From Fragilariopsis cylindrus CCMP1102 (Eukaryota; Bacillariophyta; Bacillariophyceae; Bacillariales; Bacillariaceae), in assembly GCA_900095095.1 (NCBI GenBank), contig FMBT01000300.1, forward strand, positions 434,001 through 498,000: a DNA stretch of 64,000 bases, in the 5' to 3' direction. Below the pieces are notes generated by a model. That model had not been told where the DNA came from and searched no databases. It saw only the letters and a program-made list of their open reading frames with translations. This document shows, one piece after another, positions 47,366-58,549 of the stretch. Position 1 is the stretch's first letter. Each line of letters begins with the position of its first letter. Position numbers and translations under genes: made by a program.

Positions 47366-49212
47366 ATCCTTTTATTAAATGATAGCGACTATATTGTTGA
47401 AGTAATGTTGATTTATATTATGATCGTCGTCGATACTTTCACTTGTACTCGTATTTTGTTGTCGTAGCTTTTGTTTCCGGTAAATCTATCTGCTCCGTAC
47501 ATTTTTCAGTCCCATATTAGTATGATGATGTGCTAAATTTGAATCGAATCCCATCAACCCAAGGTAGCACCACACCTCTGCTGTACTACTGTACTGTATG
47601 CGCTGCTATGCAATGTTGGGTGAATACTACTTTTCTTTTGTCTTTTCCTTCATTTTTATTTAATTATATCAGTGCTCTATTAGAAAAGACAAGTTAGATA
47701 TAATGATATTGGTGATTGGACTATGGACTGATCGATAGATTGCTGTTTTCGAAAGAAGGTGCAATTTATATATGAACTTCACTTTTTGATGGGGTGGCAG
47801 CAAAATATGTTATGAGGTATTGACAAGTAGTCAGATCATTCTTGTAATATCCTACACTTTTTTTGTGTTGCTAGAAGTTTTAAGACAGATGCCTGTTAAA
47901 CACTATAAAAAATCACCAAGTTTCACCCAGAACTCTCCGTAATTCATTTCAAATTAACCATCCTATCATCACTTATTATCCACACCTTCCTTATTTCCGT
48001 CAGCACATATCACTAGGTGTGTTGATAAACTATAAAGAGGAAGAGGAAGAGGAAGAGGAAGAGGAAGAAGAAGAAGAAGAAGAAGAAAAGGAAAAAGAAG
48101 AGTTAGAACTAGCTTTGAGATTGATTGGAATAGTGTAAGGTCCTTTATATCATAGTTGAATTATTTGGAGACAAACTTGAGAAAATTATTGTTGTGCTAA
48201 CCAGCAAACAACAGTCACATCATCACAGTGTTGGTATGGCTGTATTTCCTGGTATAATCAATCAATAATTGAACCTTGAATCTGAATTCCTACATTTATG
48301 CAAATTTCAAGCAACAATGTGAAAAAACTAGAAGTAAAAATGCACTGAAAATAGTTCCCAGTAGGAACATTCTTTGGTTCTGATAGTGTCTAATAGTAAA
48401 TTAATCTCTGAACTGTGTATTGATCTCTGAATTCTTCTACATTACGCAACCAATCCTAGTTCAACAACACAGACCAGTGGGTAAAAAAACTGATAGTTCT
48501 GCTTCAAAAAGAGCATTAATAGCTGTAAAACAAAAGCCAAACTAATAGTAATAGGGTTTGATGTGATTGTCAATTTGACCAAAGTATCTTGGGTACTGGG
48601 GAGGAAGTACAGTACCTGTAAGGGATTGAGCATATAAGGAGTCCTGGTAGTGAGGTTTTTGTGGTAAAAAGTTGTGTCACAAACTAAATAGAATGGCATT
48701 ATGACATACGTCGCTTCCTCACAATAATAAATATGTTATGTGAAGTTGACTAACGTATGGTGGAGGAATGGACGAGAGTTGACATGATGTATCAATAATA
48801 CAAATAGGAACAAGAAGTGTTTAGCAAACAGAGTCTCTTCAAGTATTACTGTACCTCAGAATTGCCAGGCTTTGATGTCGCGAGCGAGCGTCCGTCGTAG
48901 TGTGTTGGCGTCTGTACGCACGTGCAACAAATCGAAAATATCAATAATCAATAAATACAATATAAAGCGATAAAAACCTTAAGTACCAAATCGCTAACTA
49001 AGAACGGTACATAGAAAAATCTGTTTTTATCTCTTCTAGCAAGATTTGTGTTGGCTTGGTGTGAAAATTTTAATTAAAAAAATATTAGCATAAACGCGAA
49101 GCACGAAAAGAAGAGAATGCATGTTCGCATTCAATTTTTCTCTTAGCACAGAACGTCTTTCGAGTCGCACTTGTAAGCGTTTGTTAGACGTATAATACTT
49201 AACCATAACACA
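47366..49212. other. Gene-poor region with microsatellite
   Basis: 1.85 kb between divergent genes without a supported coding region; contains the purine repeat at 48035-48100. Confidence 0.45.
48035..48100. repeat. (GAGGAA)n/(GAA)n purine tract
   Basis: An interrupted hexanucleotide then trinucleotide purine run, all purines on the plus strand. Confidence 0.9.
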
Positions 49213-50298
49213 ATGAATAGTATAATATGCTGTAGACCATTCGACGGGAGAGATGACGCCGATGCGTCCAGCTCAAACGGACAGATTCTTGAATGTGATT
49301 ATGACAGCGACCAGTGCACAAAGCTATACAAATTAATTGAAGCTAAACAATGGGAAGAAATTCTTTACTTTTTGGAAAATGGACGATGGTATTTTGACAC
49401 TACTATGTTCACCTCGCTAATTTTCGGAAAAGGACCAGGTAAGTTATTTTGTGCATAAATCGATCAAACGATCGAACGATTGTCCTCAATTTTTCTCCAA
49501 CCCAATATTATGCCGTTTCCCTCTTCTCACCTCTCCTCTCTTGCTCTTCTACTACTAGATCCTCGTTTTATTGAATCTAGGACCTGGGTGACCGCACTCG
49601 ACGAGATGGGTAGTGTTCGTTGGTGTCAGCTACCGCTACACGCGGCAATTACTTTTCAGGCTCCCTTTTCGGTCATTACCAAACTCGTTGAAGCATACCC
49701 TGAAAGTATTCGTTGTGCCGATGATCAAGATATGCTGCCTCTACATTACTCCTTTCGTTTCGCTTCTGAAGACTGTATCATCGCATACTTACTAGAGGAA
49801 TTTCCTCAGGCTATCATTAAGAAGGCATTAAGAGATAGATTGCCTTTGGACATGGCTCAATATAGTTCGAAACCGGAGCGTGGTGTGATTATCGAACGCT
49901 TTGTGGAGATGTCAGTTTTAGATGCTAAAGCGGAATGGGATGATGAACATAAGAAAGCACTTGCTTCAATAAAGAAAAAATCAAACTCATCTCTAACAGA
50001 CGATGTGGTTGGAAATAGAGAAAAAAATCGAGATACAGAAAAGGAACTTGATGAATCAAAGAAAAAGATACAGGAGCTACAAAAGGAACTTGCAGGTGGA
50101 AAGGAAAGAGATGGTAGCAATAATTTATATATTGAAGCAAGAACGGGCCCTCCAAGTACACGGCGTATACAACCTCCCTCTGGTAGTGAGAGGAGTAACC
50201 GAGAAATGAGAGATGGGACAGATCCTGCTGAAGAAAATGTCAGGAAGCTCAAAGGATTCGGTAAAATGTTTGGAAGGCAAAAGAAGCAATTGGCTTGA
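49213..50298 (+). CDS. Ankyrin-type repeat protein with C-terminal coiled coil
   Basis: Exons 49213-49438 and 49559-50298; the splice completes a GAT codon (GKGP|DPRFIES), about 321 residues. The N-terminal CTKLYKLIEAKQWEEIL helix is followed by a VRWCQLPLHAAITFQAPFSV repeat and MLPLHYSFRFASEDCIIAYLL. A Lys/Glu-rich helix and a basic tail follow. The PLHAAI...P..V...L...P pattern is the ankyrin variant that is very common in diatom genomes. The first 150 residues parallel those of the coiled-coil gene at 43218-45444, so the two are paralogues. Function unknown. Confidence 0.8.
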
Positions 50299-50549
50299 TT
50301 GATGATTAACCAGCTCTTTTACTACAAAACGACTGGCCGTTTCAATGACCAATTTTTTATGAACAAGATTGCCTGGCGAAAGGTTAAATTGAATGTGTTT
50401 TTTATATATAGTTATATTATCATTAGATCCCCAATTTTTTATCAAGATATAGTTACCGGACAATTCCTCCCAAGTAGGAATATTCGATGTGAAATATATG
50501 CATACATATACACTGCATTCGTCTAAATTATCATAAGTGAGTGCTATAA

Positions 50550-53074
50550 TTAATCAGTATAGTTCCTGAACGACGCGTCAGCCCTTAGTTTGGTTTGTAG
50601 AAGTTTCCAACGGTTTCCTAGGTCGAAGTCGCTTTTGAAATGATGAGGTTTATTATCTTTGATACTAAGTTTCGGAGATTTTTTCTTCGTTTTTACCATA
50701 ACGTCGATTTCATGTACTCCTATCGGCTGCCGCAAGCGCCTTACTCTCCATTACTTTCCTCCAACGCTTGTTCAAGACTAGCGATCGTTGAGACGTCTTT
50801 AACCTTTTCATTCGCAGCGAGATGCAGTTTCTATTATATTCCTGGAGCTCATCGCGAAGAGTTAATACCTCGTTGCTATGTTTTTCATTCATTCTGAACA
50901 TTTCTTTTTCACATTCATCAACCTTGTCCATGAGCTCCTCAAGTTGATTTCCTGCTACTGAAATATCAGTCTTCGACGTTTGATGATGCATTACAGATCT
51001 CAGGTACTCGTACTTCTCATTGTGTTTTGTTCTCGTCTCTCGCAAGCGCTCCTCCATCTCAATTGCTACCTCAGTACGAATCTGATCTTCTTTGTTGTTT
51101 AATTCATCCAGTAGGAGTATTTTGTCTTTTTCTAGTTTCTCTACACACTCTTGGGCTTCTCGCAAAGACTTTTCCAGCGTTTCGTTTTCTCCGTTATTAG
51201 CACGGTTTGAATTGGACGAAATATTAACCTTTTTTGTTTTCAGAGGATTATGCTTGAGTGCTTTCTTCGGCGAAAGTTTTCTCGCCATACGGGATAGTAT
51301 ATTCTTTGGTTTACTTGCAACGTTAGTAAGAGGATGTTTCTTATCTTCATATCTTGTCTTCTTTCGTCCATTATGGCCATATTCCTCATCAACGAATTGT
51401 TTTCGTTTCATGCTTAATTCTTCCTGATTTATCTCGATTAACTTAGCCTTCCTAGAATACGCTAACACGTGCTGTGTTTCATCAAAATCCTCTACGGATG
51501 GATTGACATTGACCATCATCGCCGTTCGTGCTGCCGATCTGCTAGCAAGAAAATGACCCATGAAAATGTGTGTAAGTTTGCTCTCACGAAATGGCACTAC
51601 AGATGCACTATTGCCTTGCTTTCCATTCTCCTTCATGGTGTTGAGACAGCGCATAAGAGTCATCAAACTATTGTTAATTTTTGTCGATTCCTTTTGGCGT
51701 GCACTACCTACGGCTCCTACTCGTTTCGAACGCTCGCTACCGGCTAAATCAACGATCCAAATAGTTCCAGCTGCTAGTTTAGATCGAACTGTAGCCTCTT
51801 CATCTGTAGAATAACCACTCATAGAATCGATGGAAGTAACTTTATTGTCAGATGCAGCTGGTTGAGCCTGCGGAATAATTTGCATCTGGCAAATAAAATG
51901 AGATCGACTAGAATCTGAATTCAGGTTGTTCGATGAGGTGTGTCGTTTATTATGAGCTAATTTAGTCAACTCGATACCTTCGACGAGGCTATTGATTTTA
52001 TGTTTGGCCAGTCCACGAACAAAAATCTGGCCTCGACATTCTCTAACTTTTAGTGCTGGGAGTGTACTGTTTACATTGTATTTAGATGGTACCGACTTTT
52101 TTGAGGGTATCAAATCGTACACATTCTCGTTGTAGATTTCAAAGAAGCTAATGTATAAATCGAAGGGTGGCGAATGTTTGCAATCGACGTTACCGGAACC
52201 ACAACGTGCAGTTTTAGAGTCAGAAATCGAGTTCTCTCTTTTTCGCTCAAAGAGATCACTGATAGCTCTAGGAATAATACCCCACTTATTCTGATTAGTA
52301 GAGTTCAAATCACCAAGAACTGTATGCGTTTTCCCAGCGTTCGTGATCCCATATGAAAATAGTAACATCGATTCACTAGAGGCACGCATCTTCGATGATG
52401 ATGATGATGATGATGTTGGCTTAAGTGATGCTTGGAACAAATCCTCAATCATTGGTGCAGCAACGGTCGAGTAGACACATTTTTGGGATGTTTCTGCACC
52501 CATGACCCGTTCAAATGTGAACTCTTTTGCGTACACAGAATTGTCTCGAGATGGACGGTTGATGTTCATCTTATACGCATTGGAAACATTAGGCGGGTAT
52601 GTTCGAATAAGTGTTGGGAATTGTGGTCGACTGTTCGAATTATTGCATATAGGATTGATAACTTCGATTGTACTTGTTTCTTTCTCTTCCGTGACATTCT
52701 TGTCGTATGGTTTTAAGGGAGAGGATATTGTTGATGTAGGCCGAATCCGGAGATATACAGCAACCCTTTTGATTGAGCTTTTTTTGGTCTAGCAAATGCA
52801 GTGTTAATCGGAAGAGGTGGTCGATTTGACGGTAGTTGCCCATTAGATCTTGTTGTTGCACAAGGTGGAAGTTTATGTGCCTCAAAACGATCGATACGAT
52901 CTAAATCAGGTACATTTGATAACTCTTTGTCAAAAGTATCCGTAAGATTCTTCTTAAGATTACCGCTGAGTTAAAGTTGAAACCAGGACTGCTGCTTTCT
53001 GATGAACTTCTGATAGAATCTTCTAGTAGCATATTAGCAAGCTGCGCTTCATCTTGCCATAAGGAATCGTCCAT
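50550..53074 (-). CDS. Kinesin motor protein, kinesin-6-like (four one-base frameshifts in the assembly)
   Basis: Start at ATG 53074 (MDDSLWQDEAQLANMLLED). The disordered N-terminus leads to the motor domain: KRVAVYLRIRPTS, P-loop FSYGITNAGKTHT, switch I NLNSDSSRSHF, switch II WIVDLAGSE, then INNSLMTLMRCLN and VPFRESKLTHI. TNAGKT instead of TGSGKT in the P-loop and several loop insertions suggest kinesin-6 (KIF20/23, cytokinesis). A nuclear-type basic linker and a coiled coil follow. The frame breaks at 52963-52964, 52767-52770, 50828-50830 and about 50743-50748; repaired, the C-terminus reads LHLAANEKVKDVSTIASLEQ and ends NRWKLLQTKL...FRNYTD at 50550. The motor itself is intact. Confidence 0.88.
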
Positions 53075-53515
53075 TTTGAGTTACAGAACGTGGCTATAAT
53101 AATAATGATAGTAGTAGTGATAATGATAATGATAATGATAATGATTATGATAATGATAATGATAATGATAATGATATGATGATGGTGGTGGTGATGATGA
53201 TGATTGTATACTGTAGTAGCTAAATAATTCTTTGATCCTGTTTTTAAAATGCGACAGTTCAAGAATTCAAAAAATAGACATAACATTTAAACTGTCTTGA
53301 TTTGGGGGGATTAAAAGGGGGAAAGGATTGTAATAATTAATATTTCACAATATATATAGAGTACGAAGTAGTAACGTTAATATGCCAACGAAACCAACAA
53401 ATTTGAAAATACTATTTGATAATCTTGACAGATTGAAGACTACACACAACGGATTATTCTTAACTTTTTGATTTTGCTGCAGTGCTAAGAAACATTATTC
53501 CACTTTATCATAACG
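53075..53515. other. Divergent promoter region with microsatellite
   Basis: Between the kinesin and methyltransferase starts. Contains an interrupted (GATAAT)n/(GAT)n tract at 53095-53206 close to the kinesin start. Confidence 0.6.
53095..53206. repeat. (GATAAT)n/(GAT)n microsatellite
   Basis: Interrupted hexa- and trinucleotide tract of about 110 bp, immediately upstream of the kinesin start codon. Confidence 0.9.
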
Positions 53516-54736
53516 ATGGGCAAGCGTATCCTTCGGCGCTTACCATGGGCATTTTTGGTCGCAACTCGATTGGCTGATGCGTTTGTTTTTACAATGAGAG
53601 ATCAGCGTACAAACTTTGTGCTTCAAGAGATTGCTTCAAGTACCTCCTCCTCAAGAGGTAGTGGTGTATCGGTTGATAATGTCGTTCAAGGCATATATAG
53701 ATTATTTCCGCCTGAAGGATTAGAACAACGAATTGCATTGAGTCGGAAGGATGGCTACTGGCCTTACATTTCTAAGGGAGAGGACCCACCGAAAGAATTT
53801 GTCTACGGTGAATTCGATATTTATTTGTTGGAGCAATCCTTAAAAAGGGCCCGCGATCTACTGCAAAAGAACGACGAAGATATAATATTTTGTGGTAAGT
53901 AATAACGAAACCAAATTTGTTTTGTAAATGAAGTAATTGATTTTGATTGATAAAAACAGACATACAAACAATTAATCAAATCTACAATTATCTCTATCGC
54001 TAACATCGATTTTTTTTAATATATAGACGCTGGAAGCGGTATAGGTAGATTGGTATTGGCAGCCGCAGCCTTATATCCTAATTGGAAATTGTGCCGAGGT
54101 ATCGAGTTGCTACCAACTATTCATGAGGAATCCATAAATAAATTGGAAGACTGTAGACGACGGATGGTCGATGAAGATATTCCGAGGACATCTAATTCTA
54201 CGACAGACATTGAACTACTGTTTTTACCCTCAGATGACAAACCATTACCATTGGCACCAATAGAAATGGAGTGTGGATCGTTTGAAGACCCATACAGCTC
54301 CTTCTGTGATGCTGATATTTTGTTCTGTTTCTCCAGTTGTTTAAGCAGCCATCTCCGGACCAATCTAGCACGTTCTATCGGACGTCAATCTCGTCCGGGT
54401 ACAATTGTTATTACGACAGAATACCAATTGCCACTAGGTGGTCAGTTAACCGAAGTCCCCGATGATCTAGATTATCCGTGCGGGGAATATGAACTAGAAT
54501 TAGTAGATACAATATCTGGTCCTTGCACGGCTGTCGGTGGAGAATCAACTGTCTATATCCATCGGGTTTTGAAGAGTATTGGTAATGGGGAACGACGAGT
54601 CCAACCACTATTGCCGGTTAGCGAACTTGCTTACCGTGCTATTCAGCACATGGAACAAACTGATACTTCGAAATTTATTGTACAAGTCAGTAACCAGATG
54701 GCGTTCTTAGGATTCCCAGAATCATGGAGGCCATAA
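53516..54736 (+). CDS. Class I SAM-dependent methyltransferase, DOT1-like fold, predicted plastid or secretory precursor
   Basis: Exons 53516-53894 and 54027-54736; the splice completes GAT of motif I (FC|DAGSGIGRLVLAAA), about 362 residues. The N-terminus RILRRLPWAFLVATRLADAFVF looks like a signal peptide with an ADA-F junction close to the ASAFAP-type plastid motif of diatoms. YGEFDIYLLEQSLKRA just upstream of motif I, and CRGIELLP (acidic post-motif with Glu), resemble the arrangement in DOT1-type methyltransferases. A later DADILFCFSSCLS and PGTIVITTEYQLP complete the fold. Substrate not determinable; a histone target is unlikely if plastid import is real. Confidence 0.7.
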
Positions 54737-55029
54737 ATCTGATCGATTATCTCTGCTAGCTATCAATTATCTACTTGGCAATATGATAATAGTAAAATAT
54801 ATACTGATGACTTTTTCAAAGATCAAACACACACAAAAATTCTGAATAAGTACATTGAGCTGGGACGGTTGGATCAAACACGATGTTTGGCAATACTAGT
54901 AAATCATAAAAGTAGACGAATTCAAATAATAGGCTTTCTTAGCTCATCATTATTTTTCTTTTTTATTTATCCACTATTTCCCAACCCGAGTCACATGCCT
55001 TCGTGCTGATTCAATCTTTCTTCTTGTAT

Positions 55030-56914
55030 TTATTGTTGATTTGGCACGACTGTAATTCTATCATCGATTCTAAGAATGGTTATAGCAGCTTCAGTTGCAA
55101 ACCGAAGACTCTTAATCTTGGAGATTGCTGGTTCAACGACACCGGCTGCCAAGCTGTCTCGAATTACACCGTTGACAAGATCGAGTCCGTAGTTCTTTAG
55201 GTTTTCGTCTTCGTTTTCTGGTCGTTGTGATTTGGCATGTATAGATCTTAATTTACTAACCAATTCGGCACCGTCCTGGGCGGCATTGACGGCCAACGTC
55301 TTCGGAATAACCAAAAGAGCCTCCGCGAATGCTTCCACAGCCAATTGCTCTCTAGTATCAATCGTTTTCAGGGCAAATTCTTGTAGGTAAACATTAAGTG
55401 CTGCCTCTACCGCTCCTCCGCCGGGTACTAGGGAATTTGATTCCAACATGCGCTTGACGACACACAACGAGTCATGCAACGAACGATCGATCTCATCCAG
55501 CATATATTCATTGGCACCCCTCAAGACGATAGTTGATGCTCCTGAACCTTGACATCCAAATATCTTAAGGAGTTCGCCATCCCCCACTCGAGTTTCTTGA
55601 ATCGCCCTACACTTACCCAGCGATGATTCATCAAAGGATTCCTCTCCTTCCATATCGGCCATAGTAATAACGACTTGTCCTCCCGTCGCCTTGGCTAGTC
55701 GTTTCAAATCTTCCTTAGGAACACGTCGAGCACAGAAGACTCCTGCTTCAACAAAGTATTTCATACACGTGTCGTCGACCCCCTTGGTGGTTAATACAAC
55801 CTTGGCACCAGTGTCCAAAATCTTTTGAATCTTTTCTTTGGTTAAATCCATTTCTCTTTGTTTGATTCGTTCGATTTCTTTTGGGTCCTTAATTTGAATA
55901 TTAACTCCCATTGCCATACGGTGACGCTGCAAGTTCATGTCAATCATGGCAATTTTCACTTCCGATGTTTCATCATCAGGGTTTCCCAAAAAAGTTGGCA
56001 TACCCTGGGAGGCTCTTGTAGCGTTCAAAACGAAACCTCCCTTCATCAAATAGGATTCCAAGGAGGACTTTCCGTGAACTTTCAAAATGTGGATCGCACT
56101 TAACGGATACACGGTTTTATTTTTTATGCTTCCATTCTTCGAACTAATTTCTTTGGTATGAGCGACTGATTGGACAGCATCGACGGCCAAATGTGCGAAA
56201 AAATCACCTTCCTTACCAATAATTTTCGACGACATGCTAGTTCTGGCTGCCTCCAACAAGTGTTGTGAATCCAATGACGAAACGGGCATTAAAATTTGTT
56301 CCTTAATGTAAGCAATGGCCGCTTTCAGTGCGATCCGATAACCGGCTAAAACAGTAGTGGGATGTAATCCCTGTTTTTGGACCAACTCGCCTAGACCCTT
56401 CTTTAAAAGTTCAGCCGACAACAATACGACCGAAGTTGTTCCATCGCCGACCTCCTTGTCTTGAAGTCGGGCTAGATCGACTAGTAATCGTGCTGCGGGA
56501 TGTTCCACTTCAAGTTGTTCCAGAATAGTTGCACCATCGTTTGTAATAGTCACGTCGCCGATGTCGTCCACCAACATCTTATCTAACCCAACTGGTCCCA
56601 GTGACGACTTCATGATGTTGGCCAGAGCCACAACAGCGGTTACGTTTCCTACCCGAACATCCTCACCTGTTTCTCGAGATCCTTGTATGAACTGAAGAAA
56701 CACAATGACAAAATAAAGAAAAAGAAGAATAAGAAAAAAGTAACGGTGTGTATTGTATGAGATTGATCGTCCGTCGTTTGGTATCATTCGCGTTTGTCGA
56801 TACCGTAATAGACTCTGTATTTGAGCAAATAACAACATTGCTGCACACTGCCGACAACAACTTTGTTTTAAAACTTACAAGACCGCTACCAGCGGAAGCA
56901 TTTGGTGTACTCAT
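55030..56914 (-). CDS. CCT1: T-complex protein 1 subunit alpha (CCT1), cytosolic chaperonin
   Basis: Exons 56879-56914 (12 codons) and 55030-56691; phase 0, giving 565 residues. The eight-subunit CCT ring folds actin, tubulin and other cytosolic proteins with ATP. Motifs: [29 protein letters not shown], the ATP site [55 protein letters not shown] and the alpha-type tail [15 protein letters not shown]. Alpha identity comes from [12 protein letters not shown] and the terminal block. The frame is uninterrupted over 1.66 kb. The first exon was set by the strong donor GTAAGT at 56878 and acceptor TTTCTTCAG. Confidence 0.96.
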
Positions 56915-57305
56915 GTTTAACCTTTAATAATCTACAACGTTATATATCCCCTGTCTTTATCTTCGAGTGGAATTGTAAGCAAACGGAATGTAATAATAGC
57001 AGTACTGTATTCAGTTATTGTAAGTTCGAAGCTCACCAAGGACACAACAACAAAAATGCTAAGAATTTATTGAAAATGCTGATTACCGGTACAACGGAGG
57101 GACCACACGATACGATACTTGGGGGGAGGGGTGATTGTTTAAAAAAAGAAAATAAATTGCTTACGATTTTTAAATTTACGATCCAGTAACAAATTTAATA
57201 TATGATAATAAAATTCATTCTGTAATAAAACAACAAACATATTTACATCTACAATAAGCAGTAGATATATTGATAGTATCATCTCCTTCCTCACTAGTTT
57301 CTAAA
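56915..57305. other. Divergent promoter region
   Basis: 391 bp between CCT1 and the next gene. No feature recognised. Confidence 0.5.
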
Positions 57306-58007
57306 ATGGGCAAAAAAGGACAACTTCTATTCAAAGGCGACAAACGCCCGAAAAAAAAGACTAGCAGGAAGAAACGAAAAAACCTGGAGGGTGAGACTGT
57401 AACAGATGTGGATCCCCAAATACACGAGTCGTCGTTACCGTTACCGTCATCATCATCAGGGAGAATAAAAAATAATGACATAGCTGAATCCGAAACAAAA
57501 AAAGCAGCGGCAGTGGTAGTAGGACCAACAATTAAAGATGGTACTGGTAGGATCACCACATCTGGTACGGTAGTTTCTGGTCAAAATACAAGATTCGAAA
57601 AAGAAATTTCGATCGGTGATGCTATTATAATTACTTTTACCGATAATTATAACCAGAAAAAGGAAGAAATGCGTGTAGTGACAATGCGACTATCAAATAT
57701 ATCATTGAATTTGTCGTCTGCATTTAGTCAAAACGTCAGTTTGCCTCTCAATTTTCGTTACGTACGCAAGCCTCGAAACGTAGAACAAGAACAAAGGAAG
57801 GAACGACAAAAACAAAATGAAGAATTAAAGGAAAAAGAAAAGAGTGCATACGATATATATGGAGATGGGAATACTTTAGTTTATCGTGAAAAAACAGAAA
57901 CAGGATCGTATCGATTGAAGCAACAGCATATATCGTCAACGTCGCAGTCGACACGCGGGGATTTGTTGCATTTGAGAGAGAAGAAGACTAGTGATAAGTA
58001 TTGCTGA
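57306..58007 (+). CDS. Basic protein of unknown function
   Basis: 233 residues from ATG 57306. The start (MGKKGQLLFKGDKRPKKKTSRKKRK) is strongly basic and looks like a nuclear or nucleolar signal. Residues ~85-155 form a probable globular beta-rich domain (DGTGRITTSGTVVSGQNTRF, ISIGDAIIITF, MRVVTMRLSNISLNLSSAF, FRYVRKPR). A Lys/Glu/Gln-rich helix follows, then YDIYGDG and LVYREKTETGSYRLKQ. I do not recognise the family. Regular codon use and a clear start make it a likely real gene. Confidence 0.65.
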   Translation: MGKKGQLLFKGDKRPKKKTSRKKRKNLEGETVTDVDPQIHESSLPLPSSSSGRIKNNDIAESETKKAAAVVVGPTIKDGTGRITTSGTVVSGQNTRFEKEISIGDAIIITFTDNYNQKKEEMRVVTMRLSNISLNLSSAFSQNVSLPLNFRYVRKPRNVEQEQRKERQKQNEELKEKEKSAYDIYGDGNTLVYREKTETGSYRLKQQHISSTSQSTRGDLLHLREKKTSDKYC

Positions 58008-58549
58008 ATCAATCAATCAATCAATTGATATATATATATATAGGTCGGACTACACGTGTATTCTTTCTTCTGCAGGGTGAACTTGCAATGCTACTTTAAT
58101 ATATATAATAAAGGTTATTATTATGATTTAATCGAACTAGTTCGGGTCTTTTTTGTCGTTCCTGCTTTTACTGGTTGCTTGCTTTCTGATGACAACTCGA
58201 ATAAATAGATGATAAAAATCATTTATGGAAATTGAAATATTATGGAAATTTAACAATACCCAGACTACCTCAATTTGATAATATTTATTTGTTGTTGCAC
58301 CTTTCCATTATTATCACCACATTATCGTGAACAAAATACAAGTTGTAATTATAATGTTCCACACATAACAAACAATTTTGTCACATAGTAGTTACTTCAA
58401 CAATTTTGAAAGACTATGTAATAAGTCCTCGACTTTTTTGTTGCTTCATCGCTATCTCCAGTGGAACACAATTTCCTTTTGAATTATTGCTCATTCAATA
58501 AAATACCTTGACGCAGTGAAGTGCCGACACACAATCCCAATACCATATT
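58008..58549. other. Convergent intergenic region
   Basis: 3' flanks of two convergent genes; short (AATC)n and (TA)n runs at 58007-58043. Nothing else seen. Confidence 0.5.
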
